Assembly: GCA_021463845.1 (NCBI GenBank)
Contig: JAJTXV010000001.1
Location: 434,001 to 498,000 of the forward strand
Length of the DNA stretch: 64,000 nt
From: Anaerolineales bacterium
GTDB lineage: Bacteria > Chloroflexota > Anaerolineae > Anaerolineales > UBA11579
Direction: 5' to 3'
Shown here: one piece after another, positions 49,357 through 57,417 of the stretch
How the letters are laid out: each line of letters starts with the position of its first letter
Numbering within the stretch: the stretch's first letter is position 1
The notes under the pieces: generated by a model
Seen by the model: the letters and a program-made list of their open reading frames with translations, nothing else
Databases searched by the model: none
What the model was told of the DNA's origin: nothing
Position numbers and translations under genes: made by a program

Positions 49357-50268
49357 ATGTCACAGCAAGTTTTATCAGGTAAGGGAATGTATCTTTGGAT
49401 TATTAGTCGGGTCGAGGGTGGGGACCCGGAGCGCATCGCTGAGGTCGCGCAGCAAGCCGGCCTCACCCATGTGCTTATCAAGGTTGCTGATAGGAACTTT
49501 GCCTATAACATCGATCCTAAGACGGGCGTCGACCTGGTGCCCGGCCTCGTCAGCGCGCTGCGCGCCCGTGGCATCGCGCCCTGGGGGTGGCAGTACATCT
49601 ACGGCACCAACCCGGCAGCCGAGGCGGCGATGGCCATCCAGCGCGTCAAGCAGTTCAACTTGGACGGTTTTGTGGTGAATGCTGAGAAGGAATTCAAGGT
49701 GAAAGGCATGGACGTGCCCGCCCGCCAGTACATGCAGGCTCTGCGGGCCGGCCTGCCGGGTACGCCGATCGGATTCAGCAGTTACCGCTACCCCACACTG
49801 CACCGCCCGCTGCCGTTTGAGGTCTTCCTGCAATTCAGCGACATCAACATGCCCCAGGTCTACTGGGTGCAGTCCAGCAACCCGGCTCAGCAGCTGCTGC
49901 GTTCGGTGCGCGAGCACAAGGCCCTCAGCGTGTGGCGCCCGATCGTGCCGACGGGATGTGCCTATCCGGAGGGCGCCTGGAAGCCGACGGCTGGCCAGAT
50001 CACCGAGTTTCTGCAGGCCTGCAAGGACAATGAGATCAGCGGCGCTAACTTCTGGGAGTGGATCTACGCCCGCAAGGACGCCTCGCTGTGGGCCGCTCTG
50101 AGCGCGTTCCCGTGGGCGCCGGCGACGCCCCCGGAGCCAGAGCCGGTGGACCCTGAGCCTGGCCCGGTGAAAGACGAGACTGAACCGCACGTGAGCCCCG
50201 AGGTGATGAAGGACTGGCTGGCCATGCAGAAGGCGCTTCGCAAGCAGGGCCGCCCGCATGCAGTCTAA
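49357..50268 (+). CDS. Putative endolysin, glycoside-hydrolase-like TIM barrel
   Basis: The 303-residue protein has a barrel-like pattern: SGKGMYLWIISRVEGGDPERIAEVAQQAGLTHVLIKVAD, GIAPWGWQYIYG, N-L-D-G-F-V-V-N-A-E-K-E-F, I-G-F-S-S-Y-R-Y-P and N-M-P-Q-V-Y-W. The D-G-F-V-x-N-A-E motif resembles the catalytic end of GH25-type lysins. The Pro/Glu linker and helical tail at the C-terminus could be a wall-binding region. It closes the late operon. Confidence 0.65.
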   Translation: MSQQVLSGKGMYLWIISRVEGGDPERIAEVAQQAGLTHVLIKVADRNFAYNIDPKTGVDLVPGLVSALRARGIAPWGWQYIYGTNPAAEAAMAIQRVKQFNLDGFVVNAEKEFKVKGMDVPARQYMQALRAGLPGTPIGFSSYRYPTLHRPLPFEVFLQFSDINMPQVYWVQSSNPAQQLLRSVREHKALSVWRPIVPTGCAYPEGAWKPTAGQITEFLQACKDNEISGANFWEWIYARKDASLWAALSAFPWAPATPPEPEPVDPEPGPVKDETEPHVSPEVMKDWLAMQKALRKQGRPHAV

Positions 50269-50314
50269 TATCTGCTGCAGGTAATGCAGCGGCTGAGCTG
50301 ACGAGCACTAAGAA

Positions 50315-50347
50315 GAAGAGCCACCTGTACAGGTGGCTCTTTCTTTC
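50315..50347 (+). terminator. Terminator of the late operon
   Basis: AAGAGCCACCTG / CAGGTGGCTCTT with a TA centre is followed by TCTTTC. It lies between the converging late and early operons and may work for both. Confidence 0.88.
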
Positions 50348-50350
50348 AGC

Positions 50351-50785
50351 CTACAGTGGCTTTGATGAGGTGGTGGAGTTGCGTTTGGATCGGCGACCTC
50401 TTCTTTTGACCGACTGTTCCAGGAGCTCATCATCCCATATGAGTTCGGTCACATACTCGATCGCTTTGGCCTGCCAGCGGTTGCCTGTCTCTTGGCTGAC
50501 TTTCAACTGATAGCAGATCTCGCCCATCGTCTCCTGGTTGATGTAGCGCCGGATCAAAATTCGGCTGAGCTGCGGCTGCAGGCGGGCCAGCTGGTCTAGG
50601 TATGCGTTCAGCATTTGATTGAGTGCCATACGAGTATCTACCAGGCGCATCCTGCGCTTTAGCCCGTAGTGCTGGGCAATTTCCAGTTCCAGGAATGGTT
50701 CTGTGCCTGCTCGTGAGGGCAAATACCAGTTGCGAAATGCGTTAAACACGTGTTTACGAAGCTGGCTTTTACTTTTAGCCCCCAT
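50351..50785 (-). CDS. Sigma-like / RinA-type late transcription activator
   Basis: The 144-residue, basic protein has a helical N-half. The C-half contains QLSRILIRRYINQETMGEICYQLKVSQETGNRWQAKAIEYV, a sigma-70 region 4-like HTH as found in phage RinA/ArpU activators. It is the promoter-distal gene of the early operon, where late activators often lie. A Lys/Arg/Ser tail follows. Confidence 0.75.
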   Translation of the reverse strand: MGAKSKSQLRKHVFNAFRNWYLPSRAGTEPFLELEIAQHYGLKRRMRLVDTRMALNQMLNAYLDQLARLQPQLSRILIRRYINQETMGEICYQLKVSQETGNRWQAKAIEYVTELIWDDELLEQSVKRRGRRSKRNSTTSSKPL

Positions 50786-50880
50786 CCGCCCATCTTACAG
50801 GGCTTGTCAAGGTGCGCTCATTTTGGGTGCGCCCTTGCGTAGAACAAACGTGCTATTATGCCCGGGAAGGAGAAGGCGCC

Positions 50881-51114
50881 GTGACCGAGCAAACCGAGCA
50901 TTTTATGTACACCCGAAAGTTCCACCAGTTCAAAAAAGCCATCGAGCAGGATACTGTTGACTATGCATTTTGGCGTTGGCAGGTGAAGATCAACCGCGCC
51001 TGTTTTCGGGGCTACTTTAGTCGGCGCGAGCGCGATGAACTGAACGAACTGGTGGACCGCCGCATGGCCGAGACCAGGGCGCAGAGCCTCGCAGGCGTGC
51101 ATGGAGCTATTTGA
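50881..51114 (+). CDS. Small protein opposite the early operon
   Basis: A GTG at 50881 with AAGGAGAAGG upstream gives 77 residues, charged and helical (FHQFKKAIEQDTVDYAFWRWQVKINRACFRGYFSRRERDELNELVDRRMAE). An extended -10 TGCTATTAT ends at 50859. It is one of few plus-strand genes in this region and overlaps the convergent neighbour by eight bases. Confidence 0.6.
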   Translation: MTEQTEHFMYTRKFHQFKKAIEQDTVDYAFWRWQVKINRACFRGYFSRRERDELNELVDRRMAETRAQSLAGVHGAI

Positions 51115-51361
51115 GCTTCTGCTCCGATCGTGGCTCGATGGTCAACTGCTCAACTGAGGGGGCCTCTGCGTGTGATGGCCACTCGATCTCTATACTGAGA
51201 ACAAGCTTGGGCTTTTTGGATCCAGCGCGCCTCACGTGTAGACGGATGGATCCAAACCCACCCGCGTCAGAGATACGGCGATAGGCTTCGCGGATTTGCT
51301 CAATGGTCTCCTCGGGGAGTTCAGGCATAGCGTCTTGGACACGCGGCGCGTTGGCGTTCAT
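51107..51361 (-). CDS. Small early protein
   Basis: The 84-residue protein (PELPEETIEQIREAYRRISDAGGFGSIRLHVRRAGSKKPKLVLSIEIEW) has a short helix and two strands. It overlaps the upstream gene by four bases, so it belongs to the leftward operon. Not recognised. Confidence 0.55.
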   Translation of the reverse strand: MNANAPRVQDAMPELPEETIEQIREAYRRISDAGGFGSIRLHVRRAGSKKPKLVLSIEIEWPSHAEAPSVEQLTIEPRSEQKLK

Positions 51362-51567
51362 GATGGGAGGGTCGCGTAGTTGTAGCCCGCGAAAGCGTGT
51401 CTGCCTCGGGTGAAGAACCAGATGCTGAAAAACTCGCCACAGTCAGGGCAGGCGAAATCGTCCAGCTGATCATTGTCCTCGAGCATGTGCAAGGGCTGGG
51501 TCAGCTTGGGATGATTGCATAGCTTGGCTTGCATCCTAACTTGGTTGTGCCTGCGTTTCATTTTCAT
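51358..51567 (-). CDS. Small protein with a single CxxC pair
   Basis: The 69-residue protein has FACPDCGEFFSIWFF with one CxxC and a Cys/His further upstream (C18, H28), enough for a zinc site. Its basic N-terminus fits nucleic-acid contact. It overlaps neighbours by four bases. Confidence 0.55.
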   Translation of the reverse strand: MKMKRRHNQVRMQAKLCNHPKLTQPLHMLEDNDQLDDFACPDCGEFFSIWFFTRGRHAFAGYNYATLPS

Positions 51568-52001
51568 GGCGACCCTTGCACCTTCGCCGGCACCACCACC
51601 AGCTCAACCAGATCTTCTTCGCCCAGGGAGCGCTCCGCTGAGATGCGGTCGATCCACAGGTCATTCTCAAAGATCAGGCCCTGGGCGGCGTCCAGGATGG
51701 CTTTGACCTGGTTGTCGAGGTCCTTGGTGTGCAGCCGGCGGCTGACGCAGACGGTGAGCATCACCTGGATGGGCTGACCATTCTTGAAAAGGGGGAGGGC
51801 ATCCGCTTGGTGGCCTTTCGCCAGCAGTTGCTGCTTGATGGCGTACTTGAGATCATCCTGGCTGGCCAGGTAGCGCTGAGCCGGGTTGCGCACCGGCTTG
51901 CCATTTTTGACGATGTAGGCGCGGTGCAGGCCGCGGCGCGTCATGCGCACATAGGGCACGACTTCACCGCTGAGCACGACGGAAACGGCAGAGGGGCTCA
52001 C
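51564..52001 (-). CDS. rusA: RusA-type Holliday junction resolvase
   Basis: RusA cleaves Holliday junctions as a dimer. With the GTG at 52001, which overlaps the upstream stop, the protein has 145 residues. The catalytic Asp set is in K-D-L-D-N-Q-V-K-A-I-L-D-A-A-Q-G and F-E-N-D-L-W-I-D-R-I; it opens with a strand set containing VVPYVRMTRRGLHRAYIVKNG. Phages use it in replication and recombination. Confidence 0.85.
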   Translation of the reverse strand: MSPSAVSVVLSGEVVPYVRMTRRGLHRAYIVKNGKPVRNPAQRYLASQDDLKYAIKQQLLAKGHQADALPLFKNGQPIQVMLTVCVSRRLHTKDLDNQVKAILDAAQGLIFENDLWIDRISAERSLGEEDLVELVVVPAKVQGSP

Positions 52002-52189
52002 GCTGGGACCTCCCACCAACGGTGCAGATAGCCGCTGCCGCCGCACTCGGAGCATGGACCTACGTCAGTGTCGGGCTCTAAATCCATCCACTGCACAAGC
52101 TCGCCGCGTTCGTTATAGTCCTCGCGAACGACCACAACCTGCACCTGGATTTGCACCATGCCGTGATAGCAGTAAGGGCACTCGCTCAC
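51998..52189 (-). CDS. Small double-CxxC zinc-ribbon protein
   Basis: The 63-residue protein has C-P-Y-C-Y-H-G at the start and C-S-E-C-G-G-S-G-Y near the end, the layout of a DnaJ-type half zinc finger. It overlaps both neighbours (ATGA, GTGA). Confidence 0.65.
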   Translation of the reverse strand: MSECPYCYHGMVQIQVQVVVVREDYNERGELVQWMDLEPDTDVGPCSECGGSGYLHRWWEVPA

Positions 52190-53133
52190 GCTGGCACCTC
52201 ATTCCACTCGCGGCGGCCTAGCAGACGGCCGGCCGGTTTTTTGCCGGCGCGCAACATCTCGTAGCCCGGGGCGAAGACGTCCGCCAGGTCAGCGAGGGTC
52301 AGGGTAGGGGTGCTGGCCAGCTCTACGAATTCGTCGGGCAGCTCGCGGCGTGGCACCCACTCGCCCCATTGCTTGAAGAAAAACGGCACGCCGGCAGCCA
52401 GGCACTGATCCCGCAGAGTATAGGCATGGTCCGGGTGCATAGGGCGGGCGTCCGGGCCACTCTCGCCGCCGGCGATGACCCAGTCGATCTTTGTGCGCCT
52501 CCCATTGTCAAAATAGCCTCGCAGCGATTCAAAGAACCTTGGGCTGTCATCTCCTACGAGCACAGTTTCGTTTGCAGGCCTGGCCCAATGGACACGGGTC
52601 AAATCCACCGAGCCCAGCAGTGGTTCACAGCTGAGGAAGCGCACGCGGCAAGGCACGTGCAACAACGCAGGGATGCGCTTGTCAGCGGTCTCCTGGTCCT
52701 CGACGCTGGTGCCTATCCAGACGTTGGCGGGGTAACCTAGAGAAGCCCAACTCAATGGAATTTGTCGCTTGATGTTCTCCGGCCGCTTGGTGAGCAGTAG
52801 CCAGTCCAGGTGTGGCGTGGCTTCGATGAGCTCGAACAGGCGCGCACGAGGCTCTACCAGATCCGGCCGATCCTCGAAGACGTCGCAGAAGCTGCCGCAG
52901 AACACACGCCGGCGCTCGCCGGCCGCGGCCGCCTTCTTGTTCCAGCTGAGCGGCTTTTTCCAGTAGGCCTCGCTCGTCACCGGCCGCGGCGCGCTGACGC
53001 CCCAGATGTGCTTGCCGAAGCGCTCACTCTCGCGCTCGGCGTAGCAATGCTTGCAGCCGGCCGAGACCTTGACGCAGCCCATCCAGGGGTTGAAGGTGTG
53101 ATGGCACCACTCGATGCCGGTGCGCTCACCCAT
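52186..53133 (-). CDS. Phage Gp37/Gp68 family protein (DUF5131)
   Basis: The 315-residue protein starts with a Cys motif (NPWMGCVKVSAGCKHCYAE) typical of DUF5131. It continues with V-F-C-G-S-F-C-D-V-F-E-D, L-D-W-L-L-L-T-K-R-P-E-N and W-V-I-A-G-G-E-S-G-P-D-A-R-P-M-H. The C-x6-C-x2-C cluster and the barrel-like layout suggest a radical-SAM-like fold; the reaction is unknown. These proteins recur in phages and mobile elements. Confidence 0.88.
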   Translation of the reverse strand: MGERTGIEWCHHTFNPWMGCVKVSAGCKHCYAERESERFGKHIWGVSAPRPVTSEAYWKKPLSWNKKAAAAGERRRVFCGSFCDVFEDRPDLVEPRARLFELIEATPHLDWLLLTKRPENIKRQIPLSWASLGYPANVWIGTSVEDQETADKRIPALLHVPCRVRFLSCEPLLGSVDLTRVHWARPANETVLVGDDSPRFFESLRGYFDNGRRTKIDWVIAGGESGPDARPMHPDHAYTLRDQCLAAGVPFFFKQWGEWVPRRELPDEFVELASTPTLTLADLADVFAPGYEMLRAGKKPAGRLLGRREWNEVPA

Positions 53134-53338
53134 GCTTTTCTCTCAACCCCGCCAGCATCTGCTGTGGCATGTGGCCGATATGAAAGCCGCCGCAGAACTT
53201 GCACTTGTAATAGTGCATCGAGATTCGGCCAGGCTTGCGCGACCTGAGATCGCTTTTAGCCTGCTGTGCCGCCTGTTCAGTGGAGTAGCGAATCTTGCTA
53301 CTGCAAGAACGCCTGCGGATCCTGCGTTTACTTGCCAT
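53126..53338 (-). CDS. Small phage zinc-finger protein
   Basis: The 70-residue, very basic protein (SKRRIRRRSCSSKIRYSTEQAAQQAKSDLR...Y-Y-K-C-K-F-C-G-G-F-H-I-G-H) has a CxxC followed by HxxxH, a classic zinc finger seen in short phage proteins. It overlaps the DUF5131 gene by eight bases. Confidence 0.7.
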   Translation of the reverse strand: MASKRRIRRRSCSSKIRYSTEQAAQQAKSDLRSRKPGRISMHYYKCKFCGGFHIGHMPQQMLAGLREKHG

Positions 53339-53714
53339 CCAGCCCTACTACAATGTCGTCGACACACTTGAAGTCATTGAAGAGACCCCATGTGAGCCCA
53401 GCAAATAGGCTCTTGTAGCTCAGCGTCACCGGGCGCTTGTCACGAGCCGCCTGGGCTAACGCTTCGGCCAAAGCTACTTGATCATGCTGGATGCAATAGA
53501 ACTCTTCTTGCGAGGACGCAAGGTCGGTCTTGACCCAAACAATGTAGTTCTTGTCCCACGGCGTGTTGTTCTTCTGAACGGCTGTTACGAAGACAACATG
53601 CTCGCCACTGCCGGTTTCGAACGCAAAGGGAAGTAGAAGGGCACCGATCACAGCCACACAGCAAAGCAGGGACAAGGCCACAAACAAATCACTGATTTCA
53701 AAATTCTTGAACAT
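53328..53714 (-). CDS. Single-span membrane protein
   Basis: The ATG at 53714 has AAAGGAG seven bases upstream and gives 128 residues. One membrane helix (FVALSLLCCVAVIGALLLPFAF) precedes a soluble domain of about 95 residues. An ATG at 53732 would add six residues but has poorer spacing. Function unknown. Confidence 0.6.
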   Translation of the reverse strand: MFKNFEISDLFVALSLLCCVAVIGALLLPFAFETGSGEHVVFVTAVQKNNTPWDKNYIVWVKTDLASSQEEFYCIQHDQVALAEALAQAARDKRPVTLSYKSLFAGLTWGLFNDFKCVDDIVVGLDGK

Positions 53715-53763
53715 GTAAAGCTCCTTTTTCATTACTCAACGAGTTATTAGGCCAGTGGCTTCA

Positions 53764-53895
53764 TCAACCTGCCAACAAGAACAGCGACACTGGCAGGGAA
53801 AAGAGGCACAGGAATGCGGATAACAAAATGACGACTATCGTCACCACCACACCGATCGCAAACGATGCTAGAGGATCCGGTGTTTGTTTTCTCAT
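53764..53895 (-). CDS. 43-residue membrane peptide
   Basis: The ATG at 53893-53895 overlaps the upstream stop (ATGA) and opens a frame ending at 53764. It encodes a short polar head and one long hydrophobic helix (FAIGVVVTIVVILLSAFLCLFSLPVSLFLLAG). Translational coupling supports the gene. Confidence 0.55.
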   Translation of the reverse strand: MRKQTPDPLASFAIGVVVTIVVILLSAFLCLFSLPVSLFLLAG

Positions 53896-54242
53896 GCCGG
53901 CACCAGGTCAGGGTCGCCGTCGCCAGCGGGCTGATCCACGGGGTAGGGCGGCTCATCATCGGGAGCGCTAGACGGCAGCAGATGCTCGCCACGGGCCTTG
54001 GAGAGCGCATTTGCTATCTTCGCAAGCAGCTCCTCTTCAAATGAATCGGGAAGGCGATCGCCAGCATATGCATGCTCAAAAAGCTCTGTGCGGGCTGCAT
54101 CCAGAGCGTTATACAAATCTGGCGCCGCCGCGATCAGGTGATTATTCGCCTCGCCAGCCACGACTTCGCCATTCCCGTTCAGCAGGGTTCCGGGGAAGGC
54201 GTCCCAGTGCCAGGGGCCAGGCGTGAATTTTGGTTCGCTCAT
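53892..54242 (-). CDS. Conserved phage early protein (FTPGPWHW type)
   Basis: The ATG at 54242 gives 116 residues. KFTPGPWHWDAF...E-A-N-N-H-L-I-A-A-A-P-D-L-Y-N-A-L is a pattern widespread in phage early proteins of unknown function. It overlaps both neighbours by four bases. Confidence 0.7.
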   Translation of the reverse strand: MSEPKFTPGPWHWDAFPGTLLNGNGEVVAGEANNHLIAAAPDLYNALDAARTELFEHAYAGDRLPDSFEEELLAKIANALSKARGEHLLPSSAPDDEPPYPVDQPAGDGDPDLVPA

Positions 54243-54487
54243 TTTTGCTCTGTAGATGGCTCGGGCGACTCGATCTGAAACGCGTGCCAAGATCGGTTCC
54301 CTTCCCATAGGATGGAGCCGCGGACGCGTTGACACGTGAAGCAAACCTGTGTGAGGGTGTGCATGAACGTAGAGAAAATTGCTTGCTGCACGTGCTTCCC
54401 CTCGCAGTTTTTGATGTGCTGCTTTACTTGCTCTTGGGGAAGCAGCTCGTATTGGAACTTCAACTCAGACACGTTAGGACTTACCAT
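54239..54487 (-). CDS. Small early protein
   Basis: The 82-residue protein has several Cys (C29, C49, C52) including a CFTC pair, and is helical. It overlaps both neighbours. Not recognised. Confidence 0.5.
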   Translation of the reverse strand: MVSPNVSELKFQYELLPQEQVKQHIKNCEGKHVQQAIFSTFMHTLTQVCFTCQRVRGSILWEGNRSWHAFQIESPEPSTEQK

Positions 54488-54746
54488 TCTTTATCTCCTT
54501 GAAGAAGTGTTGGATGTCTTCGATTGCGGTGAGACGGATGCACAGGATCAGCTCGCTGAAGATTGCCGCAACGAGCTTCAGTGCGGCTGGAAGCGGCAGT
54601 AATGCAATTGCATCAGTCTCAGCCGTTTCTTCGCCTTTCTCGATGATTTCCAGCCACACCCCGGGCAACTCGCCTTCAAACATTGCTCTGTTGGCGTGAA
54701 TTGCGATGTTTCCATACGCGGTTTTGATTATTGGCCGTTCGCTCAT
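54474..54746 (-). CDS. Small early protein
   Basis: The 90-residue protein begins with a beta hairpin (IIKTAYGNIAIHAN) and ends in a long helix (ALKLVAAIFSELILCIRLTAIEDIQHFFKEI). It overlaps neighbours by 4-14 bases. Not recognised. Confidence 0.5.
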   Translation of the reverse strand: MSERPIIKTAYGNIAIHANRAMFEGELPGVWLEIIEKGEETAETDAIALLPLPAALKLVAAIFSELILCIRLTAIEDIQHFFKEIKNGKS

Positions 54747-55342
54747 TGTTCCTCCTCAGAGCTGCCAGAGGCCTCGGCTCGTAGCAGGCGGTCGATTTCT
54801 GCCGCTATCAGCGCGCCGGCTTTGACGAGATCGCGCTTACGGTCAGTGTGCTTCTTGTTGAAGTCTGTGTCCCAGTTTTCTGGCCACAGGCCAGCGAGCA
54901 AGCTTGAGCTATAGAGATCCCACGCTTCCTCTGGCAGAGCGTAATAAGCAGCTGCCCAAGCCAACTCCTCGTCAGTGTTGCGCTGGTCATCATGCTCGGC
55001 AGACCACCCTTCTTCGTTGATCTGGCGCTGGCGTTCTTCCAGGATCATTTGGGCGCCGGACAGCCGCGCCCGTTGCAGGGCTTGGTCTGCCATTTCGGGA
55101 CTCTTCCCAACAACCTCGCGTAATTCTGCGTCGTCAAAGTCTGCCGGAACCTCCTGCACACTGGCGAGTACGTGAAAGCGCTGACCGTCATGCATGTAAA
55201 CCAAGACCTGCGAAGTGGGGATTTCGCCCAGGATCAACTGGCCACCCGGCGGATAGACTTGGCGGACAGAGGCATGACGTCCCAGTTCTTCAGCCAGCTG
55301 CTTCAGCATTTCCTTCTCAATCAACCTTGCTAAATCGACCAT
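54743..55342 (-). CDS. Phage protein with an ERQRQIxxEGW domain
   Basis: The 199-residue protein has I-L-E-E-R-Q-R-Q-I-N-E-E-G-W-S-A-E-H-D-D-Q, then L-A-W-A-A-A-Y-Y-A-L and L-V-K-A-G-A-L-I-A-A-E-I-D-R-L. This is a common phage domain of unknown function found in early regions. The N-terminal 90 residues are extra and not recognised. It overlaps the frameshifted gene upstream. Confidence 0.7.
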   Translation of the reverse strand: MVDLARLIEKEMLKQLAEELGRHASVRQVYPPGGQLILGEIPTSQVLVYMHDGQRFHVLASVQEVPADFDDAELREVVGKSPEMADQALQRARLSGAQMILEERQRQINEEGWSAEHDDQRNTDEELAWAAAYYALPEEAWDLYSSSLLAGLWPENWDTDFNKKHTDRKRDLVKAGALIAAEIDRLLRAEASGSSEEEQ

Positions 55343-55738
55343 GCTTCCTCCTCAAACAACTCAGATTGCAAATAGGGTTCCTGCATCCACCTGGCGCAGG
55401 CCTCGACGTAGGGCAGCACGCGGCGGGCGTACACCGTCAACGCCCCCCCGTGAAATTTCGTACAAGGCGCGCAGCACGTGGCGCCGCTTGATTGCTGTAT
55501 CCACATACTTGTCGCCACGCTGGCGGGCGCGTGTGCGCCGCGTCAGGTAGTCAGCACACAGCTGGCGATACCAGGCCGGGTTGCGGCTCTCGACCACGCG
55601 GATCTTGTGGCCACTGTGGCGCGGCTCGGGCGCCACAACCAGCACCACCCGCAGCCGCTGGCCTTCCAGCTGGCGCGCCATGAACTCGGCGGCCGTTGCT
55701 GTAGAAACACGCTGGATGGGCGCGACGAGGGCGATCAA
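55330..55738 (-). CDS. Early gene interrupted by a frameshift in a G7 run
   Basis: The frame from the ATG at 55738 runs through L-Y-E-I-S-R and then, after seven G (complement of 55443-55449), into an unlikely Arg/Pro-rich tail ending at 55361. With six G the reading continues as A-L-T-V-Y-A-R-R-V-L-P-Y-V-E-A to a stop at 55330 that overlaps the next ATG, as everywhere else in the operon. The whole would be 135 residues. Either a one-base insertion, a sequencing error or slippage explains it. Function unknown. Confidence 0.65.
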
Positions 55739-56016
55739 GCAATCTCCTCACGGGTCCAATCACCGTTGCGGCTTCCGACAGCATTGAGAAGCACGCGAAA
55801 AAGAAGGTCCCAAACTCCACGGACTTTTCGTGGGAATTTCGTGATCCGCCCCACCCGGAAGACGCGCCCGCCTGCATCCATGAGCTTGTACTGGTACGAG
55901 CCTTGGCTGCCCTGGGATTGAACGCTGTCGGTGCCATCGTTCCAGATATCCGCACGCCACGTCTTGTTGCGGCTTGGGTTGATGGCGCTTACCAGCTGCA
56001 CTGTCACCTTGATCAT
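55735..56016 (-). CDS. Small early protein
   Basis: The 93-residue protein is beta-rich in its first half (IKVTVQLVSAINPSRNKTWRADIWNDGTDS...YQYKLMDAGGRVFRVGRI). It overlaps the following gene by four bases. This kind of protein is seen in phage early regions; no function is known. Confidence 0.6.
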   Translation of the reverse strand: MIKVTVQLVSAINPSRNKTWRADIWNDGTDSVQSQGSQGSYQYKLMDAGGRVFRVGRITKFPRKVRGVWDLLFRVLLNAVGSRNGDWTREEIA

Positions 56017-56018
56017 GC

Positions 56019-56243
56019 CTAGCGCAACCGCTCCACATAGTCGGGGTGAATATGTGCGCCCTCGCTGGCCATTGCCTCCGCGGCCAGGCGGTCACGCTCA
56101 GCCTCTCCCAGCTCGTCAATGCCCTGCTGAGCAGCGTCGCGGATACGCTTTAGCTCAAGAAGAGCGCCTTCCGGGCTTTGTCTGCCCCAGGAGTAGCGAA
56201 TGCTAGCGATCGCTGTAATAGCGATTTGAGAAAAAGTCCTCAT
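56019..56243 (-). CDS. Small early protein
   Basis: The ATG at 56243 overlaps the upstream stop (ATGA) and gives 74 residues, helical and charged. GAGG precedes it. Not recognised. Confidence 0.5.
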   Translation of the reverse strand: MRTFSQIAITAIASIRYSWGRQSPEGALLELKRIRDAAQQGIDELGEAERDRLAAEAMASEGAHIHPDYVERLR

Positions 56244-56995
56244 GAACCCTCCTCTAGGGAAACAAAGCGAAGCGTGATGTTTTGATTGCAAATGCCAGCC
56301 AGGGAGCGCTGCAGAGTTGACGTCAGCCGGCTTTCAGCCAGCGCGCACGCTTCTGCATCAGGCAGTCCAACGGAGAACACGCCGGCCTCTAAGCTGAGAG
56401 GCGTGGCGTATAGGGTCGCTAGGTCGAATAAGATCTTGGAGACGCCGGATGGCATACGGCCGGTGCCATCAGCCACGCCGGCGCCAGTCAGGGCTTTCTC
56501 CCACACCTCTACAAGAGGGTCGGGCCTGTTTTTATTACTGTGATATGTGGTATGTGGATTCAATGTAGGAGTGACACTTTTTGTGTAAATCTGGATGTCA
56601 CTCTGGATGTCACTCTGAGAATCCAGACTGGCAGGATCTTGCCAGTCTGGGCCATTTTTAGTACCCCCATATGTGGCCTGTGTGTTGTAGACCTTCCCAG
56701 AGTACTCGCGGGGGTTGACCCACTTCATGATCTTGATCCGCAGGCCGTGCTGCTTGCGCTCGCACTCGATGTAACCGTGCTCTTCGAGCTTGACGCGTTG
56801 AGCGCGAACAGTTCGCTGCTCCATCTCCATTTCCTCGGCCGCGCCAGCATCGGTCCAGTCCCAAATAATGCCGGTCTCCCAGTCGGCGATATTGAGCATG
56901 TGGAAAAACAGCCAGACAGCCATGCCCATCTGTTGGCGGTGCTTTGGGTCGGCAGAGAGACCAACCTTGAGCTTGATCCAGGTTTTACGCGCCAT
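56240..56995 (-). CDS. Replication-initiation-type winged-helix protein
   Basis: The 251-residue protein opens with WIKLKVGLSADPKHRQQMGMAVWLFFHMLNIADWETG and a winged-helix region (D-A-G-A-A-E-E-M-E-M-E-Q-R-T-V-R-A-Q-R-V-K-L-E-E-H-G-Y-I). This resembles phage replisome-organiser N-domains. A flexible Ser/Thr/Asn-rich middle could contain the phage origin; the matching DNA is AT-richer than the rest. It abuts the LexA-like gene. Confidence 0.7.
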   Translation of the reverse strand: MARKTWIKLKVGLSADPKHRQQMGMAVWLFFHMLNIADWETGIIWDWTDAGAAEEMEMEQRTVRAQRVKLEEHGYIECERKQHGLRIKIMKWVNPREYSGKVYNTQATYGGTKNGPDWQDPASLDSQSDIQSDIQIYTKSVTPTLNPHTTYHSNKNRPDPLVEVWEKALTGAGVADGTGRMPSGVSKILFDLATLYATPLSLEAGVFSVGLPDAEACALAESRLTSTLQRSLAGICNQNITLRFVSLEEGS

Positions 56996-57271
56996 CTACG
57001 CCACGTCCACTTTCGCCGGAGGCGTGTAGATCTCACCAGGCAGTGAGATGTGACGCGAAGAAAAGTCCTGAGCGATGCTGATATGGCCGCTTGCCTGCAG
57101 CTGGCGTAGGTAGTACCTCAGGACAGAAGTGCTGCTAACGCCTGTGAGCGCACATAGCTCGCGAATGCTGGGGGAGAGGCCGCCATGCTCCACCTTGTAG
57201 CGACGAATGGCTTGGTAGACCTGACCCAGTTTCGGGTTTATGGGCTTCTGCTTTGCTTTCACTGCAGCCAT
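56996..57271 (-). CDS. LexA-like winged-helix protein without protease domain
   Basis: The 91-residue protein matches the LexA DNA-binding domain: V-Y-Q-A-I-R-R-Y-K-V-E-H-G-G-L-S-P-S-I-R-E-L-C-A-L-T-G-V-S-S-T-S-V-L-R-Y-Y-L-R-Q-L-Q-A-S-G-H-I. There is no autocleavage domain. It may regulate the early operon or act as an origin-binding factor. Confidence 0.75.
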   Translation of the reverse strand: MAAVKAKQKPINPKLGQVYQAIRRYKVEHGGLSPSIRELCALTGVSSTSVLRYYLRQLQASGHISIAQDFSSRHISLPGEIYTPPAKVDVA

Positions 57272-57417
57272 CCCAGCACAAATGCCAGGTAGAACAGCGC
57301 CGGCAGAAGGCTTGCGGCGACAATGAGGTGAGCGCGCTTGGCGCCAGTTGGTCGTTGTTGCAGGTCTTGGCGATCCTCTTCCATGTCATCCTCGTGAAAC
57401 AGTGGGCGAAAAATCAT
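57259..57417 (-). CDS. 52-residue membrane peptide
   Basis: The ATG at 57415-57417 overlaps the upstream stop (ATGA). The frame ends at 57259 inside the start of the LexA-like gene. A charged N-half (HEDDMEEDRQDLQQRPTGAKR) precedes one helix (LIVAASLLPALFYLAFVLGWL). Coupling on both sides supports it. Confidence 0.55.
   Translation of the reverse strand: MIFRPLFHEDDMEEDRQDLQQRPTGAKRAHLIVAASLLPALFYLAFVLGWLQ

Noticed and set aside
53143..53367. Alternative Arg/Ser-rich frames in the early region
   Set aside because: They are out-of-frame shadows of the overlapping zinc-finger and membrane protein genes.
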